A DNA stretch of 52,283 nt. Origin: an uncultured Planctomycetota bacterium. GTDB taxonomy: Bacteria > Planctomycetota > Phycisphaerae > Phycisphaerales > UBA5793. Location: contig CAADHA010000025.1 of the NCBI GenBank assembly GCA_900696685.1, positions 1 to 52,283 on the forward strand, given 5' to 3'. Both the position numbers and the translations under genes were made by a program. This document shows positions 26,759 through 34,759 of this stretch, one piece after another. The number at the start of each line of letters is the position of its first letter. Position 1 is the stretch's first letter. Under the pieces are notes generated by a model. It had not been told where the DNA came from. It made no database searches and saw only the letters and a program-made list of their open reading frames with translations.

Positions 26759-29700
26759 GACACCCTCCGTACCATCGATTGGGGCACCACGAACACGACC
26801 GCAACCGGAAACGTGCGCGCTGCAGGCTCCGCGTACCGGCCAGCGATCAGCTGCCGTTCCTGCTCGATCTCCGCCGGGATCGCCGCGAGGCGGGCCCTCA
26901 GGCTGTCGGCATTGCGGCGCAGCTGCTCCTGTTCCTCGGTGGTCCAGAGGGCCAGCTGCGCCGGCTCGGCCTCGCCGAGCTTCTGCCGGATCGTCCGCGC
27001 GAGCTCGTCGAGCACTTTGGTGATGTCGTCCATCTCCTGAGTCCGCCGCCGATCGAGCGTGCTCTGCAGGTTCCTCATGCGGTCGTTCGACCGCGCTTCG
27101 GCCGCCGCGAGCGCTGCCGCTTCGATCTTGGGCCAAGTCTTCTGCAAGGCTCCGAGGACGTGGGTACCTGGCAGCATGGGCTGCGACGCCGAGAGGATGG
27201 CATCCGTCTGTGTCACGTTGAGCCTCGTGAAGCGGCCGTCCTGGATCAGGCCTCCCGCCGCGGTCAGCTCCTCGTGTAGCCGTGTCGAGTTGGCCCCGGT
27301 CACCACCAGGCGCGACATGACGATGACGGCCGGCGAACTCAACGCCCCATCTGGCGCCACCCGCGCGGTGACGCGATGCATGCGCTTGACGTCGTCCGGC
27401 GCCCAGACCTCGGCGCGCAACAGGCGCAGGCACATCTGCACCAAGCGGTGTTCAAGGTGGACGAGAACGATGTCGTCACGACCGCGTGCAACGTCGTGAT
27501 CGAACGTGATCGGGCGCCGAACTCCGGTGTGCGGATGGGCGAGACCCTCGGTGCAGCGCGCCCACGTGCCCTGGAAGGCTGGCATCCGGAAGACGGAGCT
27601 CTTCGGTGCGCCGGGGTGGTCGATGGGTTCGAGCGCCGGAAGGCGAGCGAGATCCAGTGCCACCTGCACGGCAGCACATACATTGGCTGGGCTCAGATGG
27701 AAGACCTCACGAGTCTCCACGAGCTGAGCGTGCAGGCGAGCGACTCGTTCGCGCAGCTTCCGTTCAATGGGCAACTCGCGGGCAGCTGCCTGGGCGTCTC
27801 GCTCCGCTCGTGCAGTATCGAGCTGTTTGCGCTTGCCGAGCATCGCCTGCTCGACCTGCGAGGCGATGACGGGACCGACCTTGCCGAGATCGGTTCGAAT
27901 CGCCTCGACCTTCCGCGCTGCCACCATCAGGAACTCGAGATCACCTTCGAGGCTGCCCGCGGTGACGTCAGATCCGAGTTGCCTTCGCCGATAGCCGGCA
28001 CCGACCGGATGCCAGATCAGCACTTCCTTGGCTTTCTGCCCGTGGCGGTCGATTCGACCGTTGCGCTGCTCGAGGACGTTGGGATTCCACGGGATCTCGG
28101 CGTGGATCATGTAGCGGCAGTGGTTCTGGAGGTCGATGCCCTCCGATGCCGCGTCCGTGGCGACCAGGATTCGCACGGGTGAGACGTTCGGGTCCGCCTG
28201 GAAGGCAGCTTTGACGGCCTCCCGCGCGTCCTTGTCCATGCCGCCGTAGATCGTCATCAGCCGATCGTCGCCGCCGAGCCCCTCGGCGGTCAGCAGATCG
28301 ATGAGCCACTTCTGGGTGGCACGGTACTCGGTAAAGATGATCACGCGCTCGTTGGACCAGCTTCCAGCCGGCTTCACGTGCTGCTTCAGCCAAGCGAGGA
28401 TGGCCTTGGCCTTCGAGTCCGGCCGTGCCTTGGCGCGCTCTGCCCAGTGCGTCATCTGCTCCAACAGCTCGCGCTCGCGCGGCGAGAAGTTCGCGAGGGC
28501 GGCAGTGGCTGCGTTGACTGCTTCCCCTTGGGCCTCTTCGTAGCGCTCATCGTCGGCGTACTCCTCTTCGGTCTGCTGGATCAGGCGGCGAAGGATGCGT
28601 TGATCGAGTGCGCTGCCGTCGGCTCGCTTCTTCCTGCCGGCGAGGGTCTTGCGGTGCTCGTCTAGGGTGCTTGCGAAAGCCGCCGGGGAAGAGAACAGAC
28701 GCTTCTTGAGGAGCTTGAGGACGAACTCCGTCGCGTGGCTGCCACCCTCTTCGCGATTGGCTGCCTGCCGGAGCTGGGTGTACTCCAAGAGAGAGGCGTG
28801 GATGCGTCGCTCCTCGTCGGAGTAGTCCACCTCCAACGCCTCCAGCCTGCGTTCGGGGAAGACCCGGTTCCCGTTGGCGTCGGTGATGTCGGTCTTCAGC
28901 CTCCGCACCATTACTCGGGCGAGCCGTTCCTGGTCGGGCTGGACGCCACGAGCGAAGCGCTGGTCGTCGAGGAGTTCGAGGAGCGAGGTGAAGGACTCCT
29001 GGAAGCCGTTGTGCGGCGTGGCCGTGAGGAACACCCGGTGCTCGAAGTGGGGGGCGATCGTCCGGATGGCCTGGGTGCGCAGGCTGTCGAGCGCATAGTT
29101 ACCCGTGCCGGAGGGCGCGACGTTGTGCGCCTCGTCGACGATCAGCAGATCGAACGTACGAGGGTACGAAGGCTGGAGCGGAATAGCGTCACGCATGAAG
29201 CGCAGTGGGATCTCGCTCTTGAGCCAGTCCATCGAGGTGATCAGGCGCGGGAACGAAGACCAGGGATTCGCATGGATTCCCCGACTGCGCCGAAGGTCCT
29301 TCAGATAGCTCGTGTCTACGATCCTGAACTCGAGGCCGAACTTCTCCTGCATCTCGGCCTGCCACTTCAGCTGCAGCGACGCCGGGCAGACGATCAGGAT
29401 CGTCCTCGCTCGATAACGGAGCAGGAGCTCCTGCGCGACGAGGCCAGCCTCGATCGTCTTGCCGAGGCCGACGTCGTCGGCGATCAACAGGTTGACGCGC
29501 GGCATCTGCAGGCCACGCACGAGAGGGTCGAGCTGGTAGTCCTCGATCGCGATGCCGCTGCGGAAAGGCGCCTGCAGGGCTTGGACGTCGGCGTTGGTGG
29601 CGGCGCCCCAGCGAACGGCGTCCAGGAAGGCGTCGACTCGACCGGGCTCATCGAATTCGCCAACCTTCGGCAGGCCAGCCTTCTCGAGGATGCGGGCGCC

Positions 29701-29949
29701 AGGCTCGAGCTCCCAGACCACCTGGATCTCTTCCCCAAGCGCATCCTCGTCGATGGACGTCGCCGTCACCAGGTGCTGCGAAAACGCCTGGACGCCCTCG
29801 CGCCTTGCGGCAGCGAGCGCCGATGCATGGACATCGTTGACGATCCATTGTCGGCGCCTCACTTCTACTAGCTGACCGGGCTCTGGAGTGGGCGCAGCAC
29901 CAGACACGACATTCGTTGTCATCGAGTTCATTGGGTGGCGCTCCGTCAT
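26755..29949 (-). CDS. drmD: DISARM SNF2-type helicase DrmD
   Basis: About 1064 residues from the ATG at 29949, which overlaps the vsr stop (ATGA). SNF2/SF2 motifs in order are ADDVGLGKTIEAGLVAQEL (I), CPASLQLKWQAEM (Ia), LLIVDEAHNVA (II), LTATPHNGF (III), VIIFTEYRATQKWL (IV), ILVATDAASEGIDLQ (V) and QRNGRIDRHGQ (VI). The C-terminal ~300 residues are helical and charged. DrmD defines class 1 DISARM. No nuclease domain is evident. Confidence 0.92.
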   Translation of the reverse strand: MTERHPMNSMTTNVVSGAAPTPEPGQLVEVRRRQWIVNDVHASALAAARREGVQAFSQHLVTATSIDEDALGEEIQVVWELEPGARILEKAGLPKVGEFDEPGRVDAFLDAVRWGAATNADVQALQAPFRSGIAIEDYQLDPLVRGLQMPRVNLLIADDVGLGKTIEAGLVAQELLLRYRARTILIVCPASLQLKWQAEMQEKFGLEFRIVDTSYLKDLRRSRGIHANPWSSFPRLITSMDWLKSEIPLRFMRDAIPLQPSYPRTFDLLIVDEAHNVAPSGTGNYALDSLRTQAIRTIAPHFEHRVFLTATPHNGFQESFTSLLELLDDQRFARGVQPDQERLARVMVRRLKTDITDANGNRVFPERRLEALEVDYSDEERRIHASLLEYTQLRQAANREEGGSHATEFVLKLLKKRLFSSPAAFASTLDEHRKTLAGRKKRADGSALDQRILRRLIQQTEEEYADDERYEEAQGEAVNAATAALANFSPRERELLEQMTHWAERAKARPDSKAKAILAWLKQHVKPAGSWSNERVIIFTEYRATQKWLIDLLTAEGLGGDDRLMTIYGGMDKDAREAVKAAFQADPNVSPVRILVATDAASEGIDLQNHCRYMIHAEIPWNPNVLEQRNGRIDRHGQKAKEVLIWHPVGAGYRRRQLGSDVTAGSLEGDLEFLMVAARKVEAIRTDLGKVGPVIASQVEQAMLGKRKQLDTARAERDAQAAARELPIERKLRERVARLHAQLVETREVFHLSPANVCAAVQVALDLARLPALEPIDHPGAPKSSVFRMPAFQGTWARCTEGLAHPHTGVRRPITFDHDVARGRDDIVLVHLEHRLVQMCLRLLRAEVWAPDDVKRMHRVTARVAPDGALSSPAVIVMSRLVVTGANSTRLHEELTAAGGLIQDGRFTRLNVTQTDAILSASQPMLPGTHVLGALQKTWPKIEAAALAAAEARSNDRMRNLQSTLDRRRTQEMDDITKVLDELARTIRQKLGEAEPAQLALWTTEEQEQLRRNADSLRARLAAIPAEIEQERQLIAGRYAEPAARTFPVAVVFVVPQSMVRRVS

Positions 29950-30434
29950 CGCGTAGCCATGACCAAACGCGAGCGCACGCGCCGCGCGATACGCTCGGCT
30001 GCAACGGCCGGATCTTCGTGCTCCCAAACGCGGATCACCAGCCAGCCATGATCCCGGAGTCGATCATTGGTGTCGGCGTCGCGTTGGATGTTGGCGAGGA
30101 TCTTCGCACGCCAGAAATGCGCGTTCGCCTTCGGCCATGTTCCGTGCTCTGGGCATCCATGCCAGAAACAACCATCCACGAAGACGGCGACCTTCGCGCG
30201 CCGGAAGATCACGTCTGCGCGTCTAGGCGAGTCGGACAACGGCCTGGCATCGACGGAATATCGAAGCCCCATGGCATGCAACAGCTGGCGGATACGCAGC
30301 TCGGCGGGCGTATCGCGCTGCGGTGTCGATTGCATGCGCTTCCGAACGGCCTCTGACGAGGCCTTAGGTCTGGAAGTCTCCTCGGATTGGCGTCTGGACC
30401 GCGTGGGCATCGGGGAGGCTTCCTGCGTCTTCAC
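29946..30434 (-). CDS. vsr: Very-short-patch repair endonuclease Vsr
   Basis: About 162 residues if GTG 30434 is used; ATG 30410 (AGGA upstream) and ATG 30464 are alternatives. The core runs from TPAELRIRQLLHAMGLRYSVD through RRADVIFRRAKVAVFVDGCFWHGCPEHG to DRLRDHGWLVIRVWEHE, including the catalytic Asp and the zinc-site Cys/His cluster of Vsr. Vsr nicks beside T:G mismatches produced when 5-methylcytosine deaminates, so it protects the host from mutation at methylated sites. Its gene lies between the cytosine methylase gene and drmD, the expected companion position. Confidence 0.92.
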   Translation of the reverse strand: MKTQEASPMPTRSRRQSEETSRPKASSEAVRKRMQSTPQRDTPAELRIRQLLHAMGLRYSVDARPLSDSPRRADVIFRRAKVAVFVDGCFWHGCPEHGTWPKANAHFWRAKILANIQRDADTNDRLRDHGWLVIRVWEHEDPAVAAERIARRVRSRLVMATR

Positions 30435-30438
30435 TTGA

Positions 30439-31569
30439 TCAACCCGCACGACCCACGTAGGCATTCAGCGCGTCATCGAACGCTGCCGGCCGAGACAGGG
30501 AGCTCCGCTGGAGTCGCCCCCTGAAGCCGTCGGCCGCGCGGCGCGACAGCGGCGTGGGGTCGAATTCGAGGAACTCATGGAGGTGCCGTCTCATTCTTCT
30601 GACGGGAAAGGCCCCAATATCGACCGCGAAGCGTCCGGCGCCAGGTCCGCCGAAGGCTGCGCGTGGCCACGGCGCGCCCTCGAGCAGCTCCGTGGCCTGA
30701 AATCTCGGCTCAAGCGCCGGAGGAGCAATGAGTCTTCGTCCTATCCAACGAGCAACCGGAACGGAGACCGCGTTGCCAACGAGCGTCCACCGGTAGGACG
30801 GCCTTCCCGCGCTCTCTGCGGGCCGCGTCCAGTTGACAGGGAACCCCTGTAGACGCTCGGCATCGCGGATGTCCGGCGTCGCAAAGCGCCCGTCGGAGAA
30901 CCAGATCGCCGGGGGTGAAGGAATGCCGACCGCCGAGCCCCCCTTGATAGTGGGCACCGCATCGACAGCCCAGCCCAACCCTCGTGTTCCTTCGGTCCAA
31001 TAGAAACCGTGCGCGACGGCACCGTCAGCGGCGGCGTCTATCGCCGGTCTATCTCCCGCGAGGAGGTAGCTCGCCGGATCCTCGTCTCTCGACGCGAGGA
31101 GGAAGACACGCTCGCGCCGGTGTGGCAGCCCGAAGGCTCGCGTATCGACGATCCGATATGCCCATCGATACCCGAGCCGCTCGAGAGTTCGAACCACATA
31201 CGAGATGCCGTGCCCCCCATCGAGCCGCAGGAGGAACGGTACGTTCTCGATCAGGACCCACGGCGGCCGGCTGCACGAGATCAATCGAAAGACGCTGCGA
31301 ATCAGCCCGGAACGACGTCCGAAGATTCCGCTCGTCCTACCGGCCTGTGATAGGTCTTGGCAGGGGAATCCAGCGGTCAGGAGGTCGATGCCGCGCGGCA
31401 GCCTTGCTATCGCGCTCACATCGGGCTCGATAGGAACTCCGGGGAAGCGGTGCTCGAGCACCGCTCGGGCTCGAGGGTCAATCTCGCACAGCAGCGAGGT
31501 CGTGAGTCCAGCCTGCCCCAATCCGAGCTCGATGCCCCCCACGCCAGCGAATAGTCCCGCCACTTTCAT
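30439..31569 (-). CDS. DNA cytosine-C5 methyltransferase (DrmMII-like)
   Basis: About 376 residues from ATG 31569; an in-frame ATG at 31608 would overlap the WYL gene. C5-methylase motifs are in order: LFAGVGGIELGLG (I), LTAGFPCQDLSQAG (IV, catalytic Cys), VLIENVPFLLRLDGG (VI), LPHRRERVFLLAS (VIII), a target-recognition stretch, ERLQGFPVNWT (IX region) and LVGNAVSVPVARWIG (X). It transfers a methyl group from S-adenosylmethionine to cytosine. Cytosine methylases are the hallmark of class 2 DISARM; here one leads a class 1 operon. The adjacent vsr supports frequent genomic methylation by it. Confidence 0.92.
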   Translation of the reverse strand: MKVAGLFAGVGGIELGLGQAGLTTSLLCEIDPRARAVLEHRFPGVPIEPDVSAIARLPRGIDLLTAGFPCQDLSQAGRTSGIFGRRSGLIRSVFRLISCSRPPWVLIENVPFLLRLDGGHGISYVVRTLERLGYRWAYRIVDTRAFGLPHRRERVFLLASRDEDPASYLLAGDRPAIDAAADGAVAHGFYWTEGTRGLGWAVDAVPTIKGGSAVGIPSPPAIWFSDGRFATPDIRDAERLQGFPVNWTRPAESAGRPSYRWTLVGNAVSVPVARWIGRRLIAPPALEPRFQATELLEGAPWPRAAFGGPGAGRFAVDIGAFPVRRMRRHLHEFLEFDPTPLSRRAADGFRGRLQRSSLSRPAAFDDALNAYVGRAG

Positions 31570-31582
31570 CGTCTGTTCGTGT

Positions 31583-32494
31583 TCACCGGCTGTTCGCCTG
31601 GGACTCATAACCCGGCGCAAGCCGAGAACTCCCGACCTGTGAGAGCACGGAGTGATTCGTTAATGCGAGCTGAAACTCGACGGGATCGAGACGATGCTCG
31701 TGCGAGCAATCGACCCCCCAACGGCGCAACGCATATCCGGCCAGAGCGGCGCGGCACTTTACCGATATCGAGCCGGAGCGCATGCCGTAGTCAGCTACTA
31801 CCGCAACCGCATGCTTTAGCTTCGGATGCGGAATCAGTTTGAGTTCAACTGTACGGTTCCACTGCTCATCCGCCTCCGCCCGCTCGTGTTCCGATATGTC
31901 GCCAAGTTCTAGCACTGTGGCCGCCGATATCCGCGTGATCACGAAGTCGGAGAAGCGCGCGTTGGCGCGGTCGTAGGCGCGGACGTGCCACCGCTGGCCG
32001 TTGTCGACGAGAGCGTGGGGCACGATCTGCCTATCTGTTGTTCCGCTGCTCAACGACACGTAGGTGACCTCCAAGATCTGCTTGCGATAGATCGCCCGCG
32101 TGACCACCGCCAGTTCCGCCAACTTCGGCAGACTGAGGCTGTCGACCGTGTCGGTCGACAGCCCTTGCGGGTGCGGCAGGCCATCGCCAAGTCCGGACTT
32201 CAGCCAATAGAGCACCCGCTCAGGAGTCAGGCTGAAGATCAGTCTGAACTTCTCTCCCGGCCGGTACGTCTTCGCGTGGAAGTCGTAGACCAGGTTCTCG
32301 GGGGCCAACTCCTTGTACAGAGCCAAGTCGCGGCTCGCCTGGATCGAGGCCCCCGAAAACCGCTTGGCCACGTCCGCCCGCCGCAACTCCCCCAGAAAGA
32401 ACAAGCGGGCCTCGATGAACGACAGCCGTTCCACCTGGGACGGCGGCACTCCTTTCAGCTTTGACGGCACCGAGTTCGACCTAGCCACGAGCAC
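31583..32494 (-). CDS. WYL-domain transcription regulator of the DISARM operon (BrxR/CapW-like)
   Basis: About 303 residues, GTG start at 32494 with GGGGCGGA upstream. A winged-helix region lies at ~20-75 (RLSFIEARLFFLGELRRADVAKRF), a WYL domain at ~135-210 (ILEVTYVSLSSGTTDRQIVPHALVDNGQRWHVRAYD), and a WCX-like tail. BrxR/CapW proteins repress phage-defence operons and are released by a nucleic-acid or nucleotide signal. It is the promoter-proximal gene, with a dyad just upstream, so autorepression of the DISARM operon is the likely job. Confidence 0.87.
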   Translation of the reverse strand: MLVARSNSVPSKLKGVPPSQVERLSFIEARLFFLGELRRADVAKRFSGASIQASRDLALYKELAPENLVYDFHAKTYRPGEKFRLIFSLTPERVLYWLKSGLGDGLPHPQGLSTDTVDSLSLPKLAELAVVTRAIYRKQILEVTYVSLSSGTTDRQIVPHALVDNGQRWHVRAYDRANARFSDFVITRISAATVLELGDISEHERAEADEQWNRTVELKLIPHPKLKHAVAVVADYGMRSGSISVKCRAALAGYALRRWGVDCSHEHRLDPVEFQLALTNHSVLSQVGSSRLAPGYESQANSR

Positions 32495-32529
32495 TGAGCA
32501 TCCGCCCCAGAGACACGGAACCTTCCAAC

Positions 32530-32558
32530 CCTATCTTCATGATAACAATTCCGATAGG
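32530..32558. promoter_or_regulatory. Candidate operator upstream of the WYL regulator
   Basis: CCTATC (32530-32535) and GATAGG (32553-32558) form a perfect 6-bp inverted repeat with a 17-bp AT-rich centre. A nested TATC...GATA pair occurs at 32532-32544. It lies 36 bp before the WYL start in the only AT-rich patch of the 187-bp divergent region, so it could control both the DISARM operon and the ankyrin gene. Confidence 0.5.
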
Positions 32559-32681
32559 ATGAGGCTACGGGTCAGCGCACCAGCGTCGATCCGAGGGCGA
32601 CTCGCCCCGTGTCGCGCTCTTCCAGCGCGGACACGCGGCGCCCTTTCCAACTCCATGCGTGTCGGATGCCGCGAGGTGGCC

Positions 32682-33212
32682 ATGACATCAAATCTAGAGA
32701 CGGCATGCGACGCTGAGGACGGCCCGCTCGATCTCTCGCAGTATTGCTACCTACACCTTCCGGACGCGATCGTTGTCGCCGCACTCGATGGTCAGGCTCG
32801 CTTGGTCCGGCACCTTCTGGACACAGGCACACCAATTGACACGCGAGACGAACAAGGCCGGACAGCTTTGATGGCTGCCGTGAGCGAGTCGAATGGCTAC
32901 CTCGTGTCGATGCTGCTTGATCGCGGCGCGGACCCCAACGCGCTCGACAACGACGGCGACTCGCCACTCGACGTCGCCCGCTATTGCCCCTATCACCGCA
33001 TCGATCGTCGCTCCGACATCGTCGATGCGTTGCTGGAGAGGGGGGCCAAGGGACGGGACGGCCCGTCCCAGAAAGAGCTGACCGACGGCGCCAACTGTGA
33101 CGCCTTCGATCACGCCAATGCCGTGAAGCGCTTGGCCGCGATCATCAACACGCGTCCGCAGAAGGACGAGGAACAGGAATCGAATCGAGGAGCCGGTGAT
33201 GTTCGAGATTGA
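32682..33212 (+). CDS. Ankyrin-repeat protein
   Basis: 176 residues from ATG 32682, with GAGGTGGCC upstream. Two to three ankyrin repeats are visible: PDAIVVAALDGQARLVRHLLDTG, then TRDEQGRTALMAAVSESNGYLVSMLLDRGADP, then LDNDGDSPLDVARY. A charged tail follows. Ankyrin repeats bind other proteins. The gene is divergent from the DISARM operon and overlaps the next start by 14 bp. Its function is unknown; it might be an adaptor or an accessory defence protein. Confidence 0.78.
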   Translation: MTSNLETACDAEDGPLDLSQYCYLHLPDAIVVAALDGQARLVRHLLDTGTPIDTRDEQGRTALMAAVSESNGYLVSMLLDRGADPNALDNDGDSPLDVARYCPYHRIDRRSDIVDALLERGAKGRDGPSQKELTDGANCDAFDHANAVKRLAAIINTRPQKDEEQESNRGAGDVRD

Positions 33213-33957
33213 GATGCAAGAGATGTCGGAAGCCTTCTTCCCCTGTTGGAAGGCGGCCGGCATTCACCTGAGCAAGCAGGTCGACGGTGGCATCCAGTCC
33301 TGGCTGCGTGCTCACCCCTACCCTCCGTTTCTGGAGCATCTCTCCTTTCGTCTTGGGAACCAGTTGTTCTTCGTTCGCGTCGAGGACGTGGACGCAAAGG
33401 TTGATGGGCCCGGAAGCCTGCGCGGGCTCGCCTCGGCCGCCAGAGCCGCCAACGGTCGGGCTTGCGTCCTGCCGATGAAGAAGAAGCTCTTCGGTGGGGC
33501 CTGGGAGGCCGCAGCGCCGGGCTGGGGGCTGTTGGACGCAGAGACCGGCAAGCCGATCGATCCCCTGGCCCTCGTCACCGACGAGAAGATCGAGATGACG
33601 CCTTGGGAGGTTCACGACATGGCGGTTCAGGTCGTCCGCGACTACCTGGAGGGGCAACAATTCCAGCTGATGTCCTGGCAGGGCAACCCCGAGGTGGACC
33701 CCTCGATCTGGTTCGTCGGCAAGACCAAGAAGCCCGAGTGGGTCGTCGTACGTCCAGCAAAGTCCCCCGCCAACCGCGCGGAACGTCCGGGTAACTGGGC
33801 CGATATCGCGAAGAGCTGCGCCAGGATGAGTACGACCGGCCACTTCGCGTCCGTCGCCGTGGTCAGCGTGGATCAACCGTTCGTGGCGAGTGACGAGGCG
33901 CCCGTGCCCCTGCGGCGCGGGCACGGAATGCACGTGCGCTTCACCGGCCTGGAGTGA
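33199..33957 (+). CDS. Hypothetical protein co-transcribed with the ankyrin gene
   Basis: 252 residues; ATG 33199 has GAGGAGCC upstream, and the start overlaps the ankyrin stop by 14 bp. Features are AFFPCWKAAGIHL near the start, LEHLSFRLGNQLFFVRVEDVD in the middle, MTPWEVHDMAVQVVRDYLE and QLMSWQGNPEVDPSIWFVG, then a WVVVRPAKSP strand. It is soluble, with no signal peptide. I do not recognise a family; the C-terminal half looks like a mixed alpha/beta domain. Translation coupling suggests it works with the ankyrin protein. Confidence 0.65.
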   Translation: MFEIEMQEMSEAFFPCWKAAGIHLSKQVDGGIQSWLRAHPYPPFLEHLSFRLGNQLFFVRVEDVDAKVDGPGSLRGLASAARAANGRACVLPMKKKLFGGAWEAAAPGWGLLDAETGKPIDPLALVTDEKIEMTPWEVHDMAVQVVRDYLEGQQFQLMSWQGNPEVDPSIWFVGKTKKPEWVVVRPAKSPANRAERPGNWADIAKSCARMSTTGHFASVAVVSVDQPFVASDEAPVPLRRGHGMHVRFTGLE

Positions 33958-33974
33958 GCGAAACGCCGCTCGAT

Positions 33975-34041
33975 CTTGACCAGCGACGATCGCGCGGGCG
34001 GCGCATCTCACGCACGAACGCGCGGCGGTGGGTGAGTCAAG
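33975..34041. repeat. Palindromic repeat, copy A (divergent)
   Basis: An imperfect palindrome from CTTGAC (33975) to GTCAAG (34041), sharing CGCGCGGCGGTGGGT and a TCTCACGCA loop with copies B and C. It starts 17 bp after the stop of the preceding gene. Confidence 0.6.
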
Positions 34042-34087
34042 GCGAATGCTCGAGTGCTGCCGGCGAGAAGACTGAGCTAAACTGTCG

Positions 34088-34230
34088 CCACATTTGGAAT
34101 TGGGCCGACGCCCATGCCAACCTGCCTACCCGGGCAAGGTGGAACGCGAAAGCGGATGCGGCTCCTTCGGGAGCAACCAAGCGGGCAACGGCGTCGGCCC
34201 TTCTGCACGGGAGGGCCTTCTTGTTTCAGG
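34088..34230 (+). ncRNA. Structured leader RNA, riboswitch-like, copy 2
   Basis: Same architecture as the RNA at 6356-6510. P1 is a perfect 11-bp stem GGGCCGACGCC (34102-34112) with GGCGTCGGCCC (34190-34200). P2 is 34117-34126 with 34133-34142, with the conserved CCAACCTGCC and GGCAAGGTGG strands and one bulged A per side. P3 is a GAAA-loop hairpin at 34145-34154. P4 is a TTCG-loop hairpin at 34161-34174. GCAAC (34185-34189) precedes the P1 3' strand. A terminator-like hairpin follows and shares GGCCC with P1. AACTGTC occurs just upstream in both copies. The DUF3293 gene and metK follow. Confidence 0.72.
34196..34227 (+). terminator. Terminator-like hairpin in the DUF3293-metK leader
   Basis: GGCCCT (34196-34201) pairs with AGGGCC (34212-34217), followed by TTCTTGTTTC. 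The 5' arm is the last part of leader stem P1, so the two structures exclude each other. The hairpin ends 18 bp before the proposed GTG start and might also affect initiation. Confidence 0.6.
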
Positions 34231-34235
34231 ATTCA

Positions 34236-34649
34236 GTGATCGACGCCGGCCTCATCCAGGCCTTCCGCGAGACCCACTACCAGGTCCACGGCGCCGAGCC
34301 GTTCACTCTGCGAGTGGACGTGCACAGCGCGGCGCTCGCCACCGCGCGCAAGCGCTTCCGGACGGATTGCAGCGCCTTCATCACGGCCTGCAACCCCTTC
34401 AGCGAGGACGTCGGCGCCGCGCCCAACGCGCAGCGCCACGCCGATCTCGGGCTTGACCTCGCCCGCCGCAGCCTCGCCCACATCGAAGGCATCGGCCAGC
34501 ATCCTTCCAACCAGTGGGCGGGCGAGGCGAGCTACCTCGTCTTCGGGTTGACGCTGGAAGCCGCCAAGACGCCGGGCCGAGGCCTGAAGCAGAACGCCAT
34601 CGTCTGGAGCGACGCCGATGCGGTACCGCGCCTGATTCTGCTGCGCTGA
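34236..34649 (+). CDS. DUF3293-domain protein
   Basis: 137 residues from GTG 34236, with AGGA five bases upstream; a TTG at 34221 is an alternative but lies in the leader hairpin tail. The sequence VIDAGLIQAFRETHY at the start and CSAFITACNPFSEDVGAAPNAQRHADL in the middle are typical of DUF3293, a small family of unknown function. The much longer open frame upstream runs through the structured RNA and is not coding. It is the first gene after leader copy 2. Confidence 0.78.
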   Translation: MIDAGLIQAFRETHYQVHGAEPFTLRVDVHSAALATARKRFRTDCSAFITACNPFSEDVGAAPNAQRHADLGLDLARRSLAHIEGIGQHPSNQWAGEASYLVFGLTLEAAKTPGRGLKQNAIVWSDADAVPRLILLR

Positions 34650-34690
34650 ATGTTCACGGGTTGGTCCGCCCGCCGTCGAGGCGAAGGACT

Positions 34691-34699
34691 GGGGGGGGG
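34691..34699 (+). repeat. G9 homopolymer upstream of metK
   Basis: Nine consecutive G in the 110-bp gap between the DUF3293 gene and metK, 60 bp before the metK start. Such tracts can slip in replication and change promoter or leader spacing. Confidence 0.7.
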
Positions 34700-34759
34700 A
34701 TTTGATCCGGATTGCCGCCCCCGACACGCCGTCGAACGCGGCTAAAGAGGAGTTGAACC

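Noticed and set aside
33954..34235. Coding frame upstream of DUF3293
   Set aside because: It runs through repeat copy A and the structured leader RNA and lacks a family match before VIDAGLIQAF.
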